From assembly GCA_016800925.1 (NCBI GenBank), contig JABCPU010000329.1:1-64000 (forward strand): a stretch of 64,000 nucleotides of DNA, in the 5' to 3' direction. Source of the DNA: Suillus spraguei. Taxonomy: Eukaryota > Basidiomycota > Agaricomycetes > Boletales > Suillaceae. Made by a program: the position numbers and the translations under genes. The notes under the pieces were generated by a model, which did no database searches, was not told the origin of the DNA, and saw nothing but the letters and a program-made list of their open reading frames with translations. Below, piece after piece: positions 44,441 through 56,143 of the stretch (positions are counted from its first letter, which is position 1; each line of letters begins with the position of its first letter).

Positions 44441-45254
44441 AGAACTGTTGATGCTCTAATTGGTACATGGTATTTGTGTGTTCCTACCAACATGGTAACA
44501 ACTCTTTCAACTTCTTTGATCTTTCACACCGTGGTTAGTATGTGGCCTTTGACCCTAGCCCATTCACATGAGGGAACCCCGGCATAAATGTGCACAGAAT
44601 CCCTCATATACCATGCCCAAGCAATCTGATCCCCTTCCACTCCATCAACCCCATGTCTCACAATCCTTCCCGAAAACGCAATCATACCTGAATTCCAGCT
44701 GAAGGCTTGGCATACTCATCCGAGCATTAGAATAGTTCCCCATGGTGGTGAGAATATTGAAGCATTCAGGAATCGATAAATGGTCTCAATGATTGGGGGT
44801 TTCCCGATTGGAAATGATGGAGAGGCTGTTAAACATGGATGCCCAGTACTGCAGGGTCTCTGGCATCTGTGGCAGTTCCTTGCTCACTGCCTTATCTCTG
44901 AGGTGTGACAAGGCTCATAACCCTGCAAAGTACTGCTGAGGATGCATGACCCTGAGTGCTGCCAATGCGATGGCTGCCAGCCTTGCAATAGCTTTGAGGA
45001 TATTCTTGGAGGAGGGTCCCTTCAATGATGCAGATACCTCCGGATCTGACAGATTCTATGGGATTGGTGAGTTTGACTCCAGAAATCACCATCTCATCAC
45101 ATCCTACCTCGTGGCCCTGTTGAAACCATGCCGGAGATAAATTGATGCATCCAGGAGTTGACCCAACATTTTCCAAGCCCTGTTTAAAACATTCTTGATT
45201 ATATCGCCAATTGCCATCAGCCTTTACACTTTTTTTGAGGCTTGGACCCAGCAA
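44440..45254 (-). pseudogene. TET/JBP-like 2-oxoglutarate/Fe(II) dioxygenase relic
   Basis: Minus-strand relic of a family I associate with fungal TET/JBP-type 5-methylcytosine dioxygenases, which in basidiomycetes travel with KDZ transposons. Seen: ARLAAIALAALRVMHPQQYF (about 44940-45000), SIISNRETPNH-stop-D, where the metal-binding H-x-D has its middle CGA turned into TGA (44786-44788), a one-base shift, then AFSGRIVRHGVDGVEGDQIA (about 44610-44670). The last carries the distal His and Gln where an Arg for 2-oxoglutarate is expected. WAWYMRDSVH follows. There is a second TGA near 44918. If the family call is right, an active relative would oxidise 5mC. Alternative: another cupin-fold dioxygenase. 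Confidence 0.5.
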
Positions 45255-46489
45255 ATCGGTGGCTGCCCTAAAGTCAATTTAAGTGGACCTAGGTTTTCCT
45301 GATGTTCATCAGCAATTGGTCAAATGCCAGCAAGCTAAGTGACTCAATGAGAATCAGGAAGTTCAAGCAGTTCTCAACTACCTAGAGATGAAGGCAACCA
45401 AACTTTCTCAGAAGTTTAAGCAGCCCCATCGACATTACCTTGAACATTTTTCACTGGGCTCTGTACCTCACTTCCAGAAATGGAATAAGACCACTGGACC
45501 AGTGCCTGGCATGCATTTCTACATTTCAAGGGTGCTGGTAAGTACTTGATAATGTCTTGTATTCACTCACTAACATTGTTTTCAGATAACCAATGGTCTA
45601 ATATAGTAGACCTTGTGAAAGACAAAGCCGAATATCACAGCCTCAAGAAGGTTGAGAAGGAGATGCTTATCAAGGAATTTGACCTGGTTAAGGCCAGCGC
45701 AAGCCACCATCCTCCCACCATAACCACTCGTTCACATGCAGCTGAGTGTGCACATATTTTTCAATTTGTCAAGGAAGAGGTATGTACATTAGCACTAATA
45801 CTGCATTGACAGCTTGATGCTTTAAAACAGGCATGTGGGTGTAGAGGCCATTGTCCTCATGGTCCGTGGGGTTTGCAATTTTTACCATGGCACCTAAAGC
45901 TTTTTTTACAAGTGCTGCTGCTGAGCAGTTTTTTGCTTATACCTATGCAAGGACATTGTGCAGCTTGCTACCGAGTTTGAAAGCACTATCCTAGCTAATG
46001 GTGCTGTCCTCAGTGCGTCCTTTTTTTCATTGATTTTTTTTCAATTCTGACCATGTACGTGTATAGCTTCAGCTATGAATCATCGTGACCGTGTTTCAAA
46101 AGCAAAGACTTCAATCTGATTCAACCTTCATGCATCTCTGTGTAAGTATGAAGTTATTGCTTGTGTCACTTGTGCTGACTCAATTTACAGGTGAACTCAC
46201 CAGTGATGCAAAAGCATCAGTCAAGTTCACACACTATGAGGATCATGTGGTCCAGCACTATCTGATAAAGCTTGTTGGATGGGCCCACCCACAATGGGTC
46301 AACCCTTCAGACTTAAAGGGTGGCATAGATGCACTCAAGAAAGCTGCGATGGCCTTGTCATTGGGGATGTGCCATTTTTTCAAGATCACTCATGAAGAGG
46401 TCAAAGAACAGTGGTGCCATATTGCTGCTGGGGAGAAACTCACCCCAGAGTTTGAACCACCCCTTCCTCTCAATGATATTCCTCCTAGC

Positions 46490-47903
46490 TGTCATATACC
46501 GTACATTCAGGTCTAGATCAAATCCAATCCATAGACATCCAGACACCCAATCTACACATATCTGATCCACCCATCCAATCCAGTTCACATATCCGATCCA
46601 CCCATCCACTCCAATCCATATCCATCTGTATCCATATCCGATCTGTGTCCATATCTGATCCATGTCCATATCCAATCCGAGTTCATATCCAAACTATTCC
46701 CGCGCACCTGCGCATCACCCCTTTTAGAATATACCTGTGTCTCCGGCTTTTGGGTATCTCTGTGCTTCCAGCTCTCGGTGATCTCTGCCTCCGTCTTGAT
46801 AAGTATTTCGTACAAGCTTCATCTCCGAGTTCATAGCCTTATGTCCCGCTGTACTTACTAATGTGTTTTTGTATGCTTCAGACATAGCCTCGGACTATCC
46901 ATACTTACCCTCCGGCATGCTCCTACAGTATATAAACTTGTAGTACAACTCCTGCAGACCTTAGTCTGATTCATTGTTCCTACTTCTGTATATTCCTTTG
47001 ATTACTCTGTATCCTGTTATCATGTCTATATAACTCTGTTCCTGTTCTTGCACTTGGGCTCCGGCCCTTGTAAGCTTCCGAACTCAGGACTATGGGATCA
47101 CTCTCTAGGCCAGAACTTTGATCCTATGTCCTATAATCTTTTCGGACTTTGTCCATCTCCATCTATCATCTGTTTCACCTCCGACTTATCTTTGGTAGTC
47201 TTATACTGTCTGTTTCTATTCCGGACCTTGTCCGGAGTAGTCTATACTATCTCTACAAAATATCCAGACCTACTCCTCTCAAGTAGCCAACACTTCCTCT
47301 AAGATCCACAGAGCTATGCTCCTCCGCTCCTCCGCTCCTCCGCTCCTCCGCTCCTCCGCTCCTCCGCTCCTCCGCTCCTCCGCTCCTCCGCTCCTCCGCT
47401 CCTCCGCTCCTCCGCTCCTCCGCTCCTCCGCTCCTCCGCTCCTCCGCTCCTCTGAGCTCCGGACCTTCGGACCCCTAGTCCTTCGGATCCATCCTATCCT
47501 ATCCTCTGACATCTATGGATCATCTTTCCCTCCGGAGCTCTGCTCCTATCCTGCCCTGGACTTTGTCCAGTGGTCCATCCTTCATCCATTCTACTTGGAG
47601 CTTGTTCCAGTAGTGTTACCATTACTCCCTACCTTCCAAAAATAGTTCCGGCGCATTCCCGCGCTCATCCAGAAGTCCATCGGAGCTCTGTCGAGCTATC
47701 CTGCCTTAGAGTTCATCCGGACCCTCCATCTGGACTTCACCAGAACTCTCCCTTGGACTTCATCCGAAATTAAGGGCACATACTCGGGTAAGGGGCACAG
47801 CGTATGAGCTGAGGCCAAGCCCCTTTGACTTTACAACCCTCCGGTACAACCCCATGTAAGACCAGGACTTCTTACTAATCTCCAGTTTTGCATGGTCGTA
47901 ACA
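46490..47903 (+). mobile_element. Solo LTR, family G
   Basis: 1414 bp, starts TGTCATATACCGTACATTC and ends CATGGTCGTAACA, with the exact 5-bp duplication CTAGC (46485-46489 and 47904-47908). Related to LTR B at its ends and promoter; longer because of a GCTCCTCC expansion (47316-47455). TATAAA at about 46932 is followed after 32 bp by AGTCTGATTCA, the predicted transcript start. Confidence 0.93.
47316..47455 (+). repeat. (GCTCCTCC)n array in LTR G
   Basis: About 17 perfect tandem copies of the 8-bp unit GCTCCTCC. Because 8 is not a multiple of 3 and the unit has no stop, all frames are open and give an 8-residue repeat (LLRSSAPP on plus, RRSGGAEE on minus). It is not a gene. Confidence 0.95.
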
Positions 47904-48581
47904 CTAGCACAGCTGCAAGCGAGGCAATCCAGGCTGATCCTGACCCTGACCCTGTTGTGCCAGAGTTTGAACCACCCCCTCCTCTTAATAAAATTTCTCC
48001 TAGTGCAGCTACAAGCCAGGCAATCCAGGCTGATCCTGACCCTGTTGACAACACCTCACCTACTGAAGCTCCACTCCCTACCGAGGATCAAAGTCACCCA
48101 CAGCTCATTCCCACAAGTCCCAGTGCTGATTCACCAACAATACCAGACCATCACATTGATCCAGTGCTTTGCACACCACAAAGTGCTGATTTGCAGTCTC
48201 CCAGCAGAGTTGCATCAGGTGATCCCATTGATTTAGTTGTTTGCACCTCTGATGAAGGTATGAACATACTTATATTTCTTGGCCCTCCATATGAACTCTG
48301 ACTCATTCATTAGTGTCTGCCACTGTTCAGCCATCTCTGACATCATCACCCATGCCACCCCCCCACCTCCCACCCACACCTCATCAGACACCTTGTCTCA
48401 GTCACCTATCACAAGGAAAAGCGGGCCCAGAAGCTCACAGAAAGGGCACTGGCATTCTGGGATGGATCAAGCAGAGATCATTGGACAGCCTCAACTGCCA
48501 CATCAGGAGGAGGAAAGAGAGAGAGCATCTAAGAAAAAGAGCTCCACACTTGTGATATCTGACCAGGAGAATGCTGCTTAA

Positions 48582-48844
48582 ATACTCATTGTCATATCAT
48601 ATTGAATACATGTTGTGCCCTTGTCATTATCATTTAGACCTCATGCAGACAACAAGCAACTTAAGTCTCTTTGATCAGATTAATAGGTCCTTTGTAACAT
48701 AAATTAGTGCTATTTAATGTAGATACTTGACAGAACACTGGGCATATGTCATATATACAACAAAGCACTATAAAATCTGTGTGGTTTTGAGGTATACTAT
48801 GAGCTTGCTGTGGTAGACAGCGAGCAGCCTCTGTTTGGACATTG
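48582..48844. other. Spacer
   Basis: AT-rich 3' flank of the preceding gene; nothing recognised. Confidence 0.4.
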
Positions 48845-49310
48845 TGGAAAGTGACGAGCCACCTAAAACAGGTGTGTGGCAAACATGCCAAATATAGCTG
48901 TAGGTGTAGTGGGTTACCTAGAACTGCTGGTGTCAACCAGCAGTGCTCCATACAAGCAAATGTGATGCTTAATTCAGCGGCGCTACATGTCACATAGGGC
49001 CGCTTTACTAAGTCAGTATTGTGGGAAGTATAGGTAAGCAAAGCAGACTTGATGTGTCATGAGAACTTGAATTTCACAACTACTTGACATCTCTAGTCAT
49101 GTTCTATCCCCTCATCCAACTTCGATTTATGCAGACATTTAATTATTAACTTGTCATGCCCACACCATACCTATGCTTCACAGTGCTGTGAATGATTTCA
49201 CATGCTACAAGTCCTAGAGTATTAGTCTCCACTTCTTGATTTCTGCCGGATCATTGACTGAGTTACATAGGAATTATCAGGGGCCCTGCGGTAGGTGCAG
49301 GTGACCTGAG
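48845..49310 (+). repeat. Repeat shared (inverted) with 1-460
   Basis: Matches 1-460 on the opposite strand. It lies about 300 bp upstream of the DIRS/Ngaro-type gag and could be the element's left split repeat. No second copy is seen downstream of the recombinase gene, so this is unproven. Confidence 0.7.
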
Positions 49311-49605
49311 CGCCTCTAGTTTTGAGTGTCCCTTTGAAGATCCAGAGAGTTGCTGCAAAGGGTGTGTGAGAAAGTCGGAACAAATCTCTATCAAGCAGTG
49401 GTGCTGTTTGAGCTGAATGCGAGCCTGTGAGCATAAAGCTCAAACAAGTGCTTACTAAGTGAGTGGCACATTTAAGAAAGGACATGTGTCTTCTTCGTGT
49501 CCCATTCCTTCTTTTCTCTCACGCTCACTCGCTTATTCATTTCATTGAAAGATTCGAGCGCATATATATGCTTAACTTAATGTAATCTTGTCAAGCTATA
49601 TCACA

Positions 49606-50990
49606 ATGACCAATACCTCAAATCTTGGGCCCCCAAAGGGTGCCAGAGGTAAAAGTGTTTGTTCATTTGACATTGACAACGACAAGGAAATGTCTGAAGG
49701 GGAGATAGACCATTTGGTGGACTCCTTAGGGAGAAAACAAGGTCACATCATTGACCCTTCAGATAAAGACTCAGTCATCACCGAGAATCACACCAGAACC
49801 ACTTGTAATGAGAAATGAACCGGGCAATGTGCTGATCCAAATTACATTGAAGATGTCATGGACAATGAGTCACTTTTAGAGGAACCTGATACTCCCCCTG
49901 TTACTCCTGCCCCCAGTGCATCTTCTCATAAACTGGCACGTGCCTTTAGCTTCCTAAACTTGCTTACCCCAATGATGCACAAGGTGATCGAAGCCACCTT
50001 TATAGCTACATCTTCTTCAAAATCTTCAACTACTATGACTTCTATTTCATCCACTGCAGAGTCCATCGTTTTCAAAGACTTGGACACCATACTTACAAAG
50101 TCCACAGACTCAGTGTTTGAAATACCTAGACCCATACTTAATCTCACTAAGGCTCATATACACGTACCACTCACTCTTCTCACAGGAGCTTCGCTCCGGA
50201 AGATCCACACAGACCCTTCCATCATCAAGATGATGAAAAGTCTCATCTTGGACAATCCCAAGTTGAGTGTGATGGATGTCTCGCTCAGTTTCCTGGCCAA
50301 GACCACACTCATAGGTGATAAATTCTACGAGGCCTACAGGAACTTCCTAAAGCTTCTCAAACTCATTGCAGATGATGCCACTATAAAACTTTTCAAGGAT
50401 CACCATGATTTCTGTCTATCGTGTGATGAATTTACTGATGATTTCCTGTCTGTCCTGAACTTTGACATTGAGACCAGAAGAAGTTTTTCAACAACCAAAC
50501 CTTCCACCATCCAGACGCATATCTACAGCACTGGAATGAAGTCAAGATAAATACGTTGTTGCACCCCGGTGGATCATCCCGTGGCAATGGTGGTTCGCGC
50601 TATAACCTATATCCACCTCGTGAGAATGAAGACCCTTCGTCTGTCAACACTTTGAGTGATGGAAAGCCCTTTCAGAAGGGCAAAGGAGTGAGCAATTCCA
50701 ACTCGCTCCTTTGCATCATATGCGGTCAGAATGGACATAGAGCCAGCAGTTGCACTCTCTCACACACACTGCTAAGAATGAGCCCGTCATCAGTATGTGG
50801 AATGACAAACTCATCCTCAAATCCTCTTCCTCTCCCATCTGTATTTCCTTCAACATCAGAAAGTGCCACATGCCCAAACACTCCTCCAACATCATCCATG
50901 TCTGCTCTGTCTGTGGTGATAGATCACATGGCGCAACTTCCAAATCCTGCTTCTGATGTCTGCAACTGCATTGTCACTCCTTATAATGCC
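49606..50990 (+). pseudogene. Gag-like protein of the DIRS/Ngaro element
   Basis: Starts MTNTSNLGPPKGARGKSVCS. A stop (TGA 49816) and frameshifts separate it from the main block 49858-50550 (LLEEPDTPPVTPAPSASSHK ... DDFLSVLNFDIETRRSF). Next come a CCHC knuckle CIICGQNGHRASSC (50712-50755) and, after another shift, a second Cys motif HVCSVCGDRSHGATSKSC (about 50900-50955). The pair of Cys/His motifs is usual for gag of this class. Confidence 0.75.
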
Positions 50991-50999
50991 AATGCTTAT

Positions 51000-52901
51000 G
51001 AGTCACTTCTCCACGAGTATAACTTGACTCACATTTACCCTTCACTTGTCTTTAACCTATGTCATGGCTTCCCCATTGGCAACATTCCACCCATCAGTAA
51101 AAACTACATTCCAAAAAATCATAAGTTGGCTCTTGATCACTTGGACATTATTTGGGCATATTGTTGCGACAAAGTCGCCTTGTGACACATGTCCGGCCCC
51201 TTCACAGAAGACCAGGTCTTTGACATCTTGGGAGGTCATTTCGCCTCATCACCTCTTGGAGTAGTAGAGAAGTCCGGCGGGCATGAAAAATTCCATGTTG
51301 TATGTGACATCTCTTTCAAAAATGATGACGAGTTCTCTGTGAACAGTCACCTTGATTTAGACAATTTCCCGACTGAGTGGGGTACTGCCTCACAGGTGGC
51401 TGAGCTGGTAAGCTCTTTCCCTTCCTTTCATGCGAAGTTCCACGTGTTTTCCATTCATTCATGGAGACCCAGGACCTTCTCCTGCCGCATCACTCCATAG
51501 TTCTCGCACCCCTCATCAAACACTTTGGTTTAAAGAAGGGGGGGTGGAGTTGCACTGTCGGGCATGTTGTACTTCTTTTCACTTCCTTTCCACTTCACTC
51601 ATGTTCTGAGCCTTGTTTCTTCCATCACACATGTCGACATCCTCAATTTTTCACTTCCATGGAAAAAAAGGTCTATTCTCACCTTCATGTTTCAGGTCGC
51701 TACAGCACCTGCTGGCACACAAGCGGCAATGCTAGACATAGAGGCAGCATATAGGATGGTGCCGGTATGGCCACCACATAAGCAATTCTTGGTCATCGAA
51801 ATAGATGGCAGTCTCTTCGTAGACCACATTTTCCCTTTTGGTCTGTCCACTGCAGGTGGTGTCCAAGGTCACGTTGTGGACGCGACCGTTGATATCTTGC
51901 ATTTGATGGAACTTGGTCCCATCAAGAAGTGGGTCGATGACCACTTACTTTTCAGATACCCATCCAGAGGAGGAATTATACTCAGTGATGGTTCCACAAC
52001 AGAGTTCTCCTACCCCCACGGACTTCATGAGGTATATGAAAAGTCTTGCCCTCTCGGAGTCCCTTGGCACCCATTGAAGTGGTGTGACTTTGCAACAGTG
52101 TTTGTTTACTTGGGTCTGCTCTGGAACCTCATTCTTCACTCCGTAACTCTCCCTGACGAGAAACGTCAGAAGTATTGCAACAAACTCCTCATGCTGCTGG
52201 ACACCATTGCAAGCAGGTAGAGAGTGTCTTGCAAGGATGCAATGAGTATAAATGGAACACTATCGCACATTTTGTTTGTTATCCCACATGGTTGTTCTTA
52301 CTTAGTGAATCTCTCTAGCTTCATTGCACACTTCCCTTCCAAGCATTTGTCATGCCACCCTCCCCCCTCTGCAGTCAGTGACTTGAAATGGTGGTTGTCA
52401 ACCCTGTTGACACTGCCATTACCTTGTATTCTCATTCCACGAGGTCCGCCAAAAGACCTAGACCTCTGGGTGGACACTTCGACAGATTGGGGTATAGGAA
52501 TAATGATAGGATCCAAGTGGAACGCATGGACTCTTCATCCCAGTTGGAAAGGTCAAGGGAGGGACATTGGCTGGTTGGAGGCTGTTGCAATAGAGCTCAT
52601 TGTCAGAACTCTCTATGCCGAAGGTCTGAGGGATTCAAACGTCCTCATACACTCCGATAACCAAGGTGTTATCGGAGCCTTCCAGTGGGGACGCAGTCAC
52701 AACTTCCACGTCAATGTTTGCGTCAGAAGGGTTGAATCATTAGCTATGGATTCAAATATCACTCTTGTTTTTACTTACATCGCTTCAGAACAGAATAAGG
52801 CAGACCTGATCTCTCATGGTGAGGTCGTCCTGCCCAACAACCAACTCGTTTCTGCTCAGCTCCCAGAGGAGCTTGTACCCTACATCTCCGCATATGTCTA
52901 G
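51000..52901 (+). pseudogene. Reverse transcriptase and RNase H of the DIRS/Ngaro element
   Basis: N-terminal RT block YNLTHIYPSLVFNLCHGFPI, TGA at 51183, then HMSGPFTEDQVFDILGGHFA. A disturbed stretch at about 51480-51700 follows. The palm reads MLDIEAAYRMVPVWPPHKQF, PFGLSTAGGVQGHVVDATVD and WVDDHLLF (the YxDD equivalent). After TAG at 52218, RNase H runs to 52901 with VDTSTDWGIGI, GWLEAVAIEL and LIHSDNQGVIGAF, the last providing the catalytic Asp. Catalytic motifs survive but the frame is broken at least three times. Confidence 0.87.
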
Positions 52902-53493
52902 CACCAGTACTTCGACGGCATCGGGACATGCCAATGTCACAGCAACAGTGGCTCATTTGAGGGAGATCTTGGCACTTCCCCCTCAAACAGGGGTACCACC
53001 CACTGTTGTTGGCAAACACCCAAAACCCAGAAAACCCAAGCCTGGAAACCTCATCACACCTTCCTCGCTTCGCCCTCACATTCTTGCATGCGACAAAGTC
53101 AGACTCTGGTCCGTGCCTCATTCTACAACTTTCCACTTGTCCCTACTCAAACAACTCCCCTTCGAGGATGTTGTTAAACTTCTTGATGTCATGCTCATGT
53201 CTGTTGAAATCAAAATGTGCGAGAACTATGGCTCTGGCCTATTGAGATTTCACCAATATTGTGACTCTAGAAATGTTTCAGAAAAACTTTGTATGCCTGT
53301 GCCAGATCACCTTTTAGCTTCATTTATTGCTTCTTGGGCAGGTAGGGTCATAGGTACTACTGTCCAGAATTGGCTGGCAGGAATACACTTCTGGCACAAC
53401 CTTCATGGGGCTCCATGGCACGGGAACTCACTAATGCGATCAGCGACCACTGGTCTGACTAAGCTAGTACCGTCATCGTCCAAGAGAGCACGT

Positions 53494-54350
53494 TGTGACG
53501 AACAAACTCACGCTGAGCTTGAAATGGCACATTTTCATATAGGTGTCACACGGCAATCATTATCCTTACCCTTCGGTTTCACCGTCCTACTTTACCATGT
53601 GTTTACCCCTATCTAACGGTATTGTTCCGCACTCCGGAAGCCTCATTGCAGCTTAATGGCTGTACTGCGGCAACTTTCCCGCGAAGCAGTGATCTTCAGC
53701 AATCTCTGCGAACCCATTAGGCATCCACAAGCAAGATTCACTGTCCGTCCTATGTCCATCCAGTCTCGCCGGTATGTGATGTTTTGTAAACTGTAGTGCA
53801 GTCTTATTACATGTCTGCTGCGTGTTTATCCTATCCCTTCCGTTTCCGTAGCTATTCCTTTCATATAAAATTCCTAGGTACCTGTACTCTTTCCTTACTT
53901 TTCCCTCTATGGTACACACGGTACTTAGGAATTGTCACCACTACTGTCTCTAACGGAATAAAGTCTTTCACCGAAGTCACTGTCTCTTAAGAATTGTTTT
54001 ACTGCTGCACGCACCACCGCTCTTTACCACTTTCCCGCGCTTCACCGCTTGTTTTACCGCCAGTTTCCCACGCCTTACCGCAGTTTTACCACTTTCGCTA
54101 CCGCTTGTCTACCGCTTTCCCGTGCTTACCACTAGTTTCCCATGGACCGGAGGTCACCGCTAGCATCTCGCTACCTCCAACGGCAGTCTTGCACCACAGG
54201 TTGGGCATTATTAGACTATACTAACTTAGCATTCCCTTTAGGGTCGAATGTTCTTGCCTCGCAAGAGTAGCAGACTAGGTAGAGCACAAGACTCGCATAC
54301 TAGCTTAGGCCATGGTTTATCTACAGACTAGGCTAGATTGTATCTTTACA
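53494..54350 (-). mobile_element. Short element E1
   Basis: 857 bp, plus strand begins TGTGACGAACAAACTC and ends GTATCTTTACA. 4-bp flanks ACGT (53490-53493) and ATGT (54351-54354), fitting an ACGT duplication with one CpG decay. Non-coding. The minus-strand 5' 140 bp are shared with family D. Confidence 0.9.
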
Positions 54351-54571
54351 ATGTCGTCCACCTGTCACTCTTGAGTGCATGCATGTGCTACTGTCACATC
54401 TTGACCTCTCAAACATGTTCAATGCATCAGTTTTTGCCATCGCCTCAACGGCATTTTGGTCTTGTTGCCAGTTTGTCTGTCTTACCCAACCTTAGACTAC
54501 TATTCCTCCTTCTAACTGCGCATTTAGACTCGGGGAGCTTATTGTAGACTCTGTAACTGCATTCAATCTGT

Positions 54572-55502
54572 TGTAAAGAAACAATCTAGCCTGGGCTGTA
54601 GATGAACCATGGCCTAAACTAGTATGCGAGTCTTGCACTCTACCTAGTCTGCTACTCTTGCGAGGCAAGAATGTTCAACCCTAAAGGGCATGCTAAGTTA
54701 GTATAGTCTAATAATTCCCAACCTGTGGTGCGAGAATGCCGTCGGAGGTAGCGAGATGCTAGCAGTGACCTCCGGTCCATGGGAAACTAGCGGTAAAACT
54801 AGCAGTAAGTGCAGGAAAGCGGTAGACAAGTGGTAGTGCAAGTGGTAAAACTGTGGTAGTGCATGCGGTAAAACTGCGGTAAGGCGTGGGAGACTGGTGG
54901 TAAAACAAGCGGTGAAGCATAGTGATTAAGCGCGGGAAAGCATAGCGCAAGCGGTGAAGCGCAGGAAAGTGGTAAAGAGCAGTGGTGCATGCAGCAATAA
55001 AACAATTCTTAAGAGACAGTGACTTTGGCAAAAGACTTTATTCCGTTGGAGACAGTAGTGGTGACAATTACTAAGTACCGTGTGTACCATAGAGGGAAAT
55101 GTAAAAGTACCGGAATGTGCGAAGAGTCCTTTTTAACATGTACCATGAACAGCCAGAATACATAGTGAGAACAGTAGCGAAATAAAGATGTACTCCATGA
55201 TTTTTAGCAAAAAGGCACGCAGCGAGCAAGCGGTGTCACAGAAGGTAAGGTAAGTCTTGCCGTAGTTTTAGTAATGGCAGAAATGAATATGCTATGCACC
55301 AATGGATCTAGACAGAAATGGAGAGGAGGGCATCGGTAGCGAGATTTGGTAAGGGGCAAGGATCCACGGAGCAAAAATGGTACTGGTGAAGCGAAAAGGG
55401 GTAATGCTTGCTATAGGGGATTTCTCAGCAGCCACTGTAGACAGTAACAAGACACTTGTGTAAAACAGCACTTTCATGGTCAGCATGACTTTGTTCACTA
55501 CA
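54572..55502 (+). mobile_element. Short element E3 (variant)
   Basis: 931 bp, begins TGTAAAGAAACAATCTAGCC and ends GACTTTGTTCACTACA, with an exact 4-bp duplication CTGT (54568-54571 and 55503-55506). Similar to E1 and E2 up to about 55110, then diverges, so it is a subfamily variant. Opposite orientation to E1, 221 bp away. Confidence 0.9.
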
Positions 55503-56143
55503 CTGTCACGACACTTCTCCTGCTCAGCTTCCCTGCATTGCAGCTCTTCTTCAACAGGAGTTTCATTCATCGTAATCACCATCCCTTGGACTAAGACAAC
55601 TCACAGTGATGGAGCAAATATTGTCGCTTCTCACATCGACGACCATTCAAACCCAGTATCTGCCCTCAATCACCACCTTCTTGCCAACTCATCTGTACTG
55701 GCCAATGCGCCCTTTTTTGCTTTCAAGACGGAGAGTGGAGGATGTTCCCCAATGACGCGTACCTGGTTCATGAACAGGTGCAACCAAGTTTGGAAAGATA
55801 ACAGATTAGCCGAGCTTTCCAGTCACTGCTTCAGAATTGGGGGAGCCACGGAGTTGCTGCTGCGGGGAACACCCCCAGATGTGGTAGCCATGCAAGGGCG
55901 CTGGAAGTCATGCGCCTTCTTAGAGTACTGGTGCAAGATAGACTCCATCTTACCAATGTTTATTTCTTCTTCGTTCTCAGACATGCATTTAGCCATGATG
56001 CAGTCATCCATGGACTCCTTTTCACATTGCTACAAGTAATATATTGTCACTTGTTACCATCATAATGCACTTTGTTCTCGCATACCATTGTTTGGGGGTT
56101 CATTTGCCTCTGCATGACCATTTGTAAGCTATGCTTGTTACGG

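Larger units (their letters stand above)
45391..48581 (+). pseudogene. Hypothetical TE-associated protein, split by solo LTR G
   Basis: Plus strand, divergent from the TET-like relic. First exon (MKATKLSQKFKQPHRHYLEH) has a GTAAGT donor at about 45538. Second exon 45586-45780 is Lys-rich (LVKDKAEYHSLKKVEKEML). The middle, about 45830-46190, is decayed. The exon 46192-46484 contains HYLIKLVGWAHPQWVNPSDL and HEEVKEQWCHIAAGEKLTPE, then a Pro-rich tail EFEPPLPLNDIPPS, which is cut by LTR G and resumes at 47909 (near-identical repeat PEFEPPPPLNKISPS). The last exon ends KKKSSTLVISDQENAA at 48581. No enzyme motif. Confidence 0.5.
49606..56039 (+). mobile_element. DIRS/Ngaro-type tyrosine-recombinase retrotransposon
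   Basis: Order on the plus strand: gag-like ORFs, reverse transcriptase, RNase H, tyrosine recombinase. No integrase, protease or LTR pair is seen. This gene order and a YR instead of a DDE integrase define DIRS-like elements; Ngaro forms are known in basidiomycetes. Two E elements (53494-54350 and 54572-55502) interrupt the YR gene. Outer boundaries are uncertain: split direct repeats expected for Ngaro are not visible. Confidence 0.85.
52894..56039 (+). pseudogene. Tyrosine recombinase of the DIRS/Ngaro element, split by two E elements
   Basis: ATG at 52894 overlaps the RNase H stop in ATGTCTAG. Three coding pieces: 52894-53493, 54355-54571 and 55507-56039. Skipping each E element plus one 4-bp duplication keeps a single frame, with only one stop inside (TAG 54493-54495). 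Catalytic residues are all visible: Arg I in FRLGEL (54526-54528), box II H-x-x-R in SSHCFRIGG (55824-55835), QGRW, and Tyr in FLEYWC (55926-55928). It would integrate the cDNA circle without a target duplication. Apart from the insertions it is the best-preserved gene of this element. Confidence 0.9.

Noticed and set aside
47279..47645. ORFs of LLRSSAPP and RRSGGAEE repeats on both strands
   Set aside because: They are translations of the 8-bp GCTCCTCC array, which is open in every frame.
52388..53136. ORFs antisense to RNase H and recombinase
   Set aside because: Shadows of the DIRS/Ngaro genes, with no independent start or motif.
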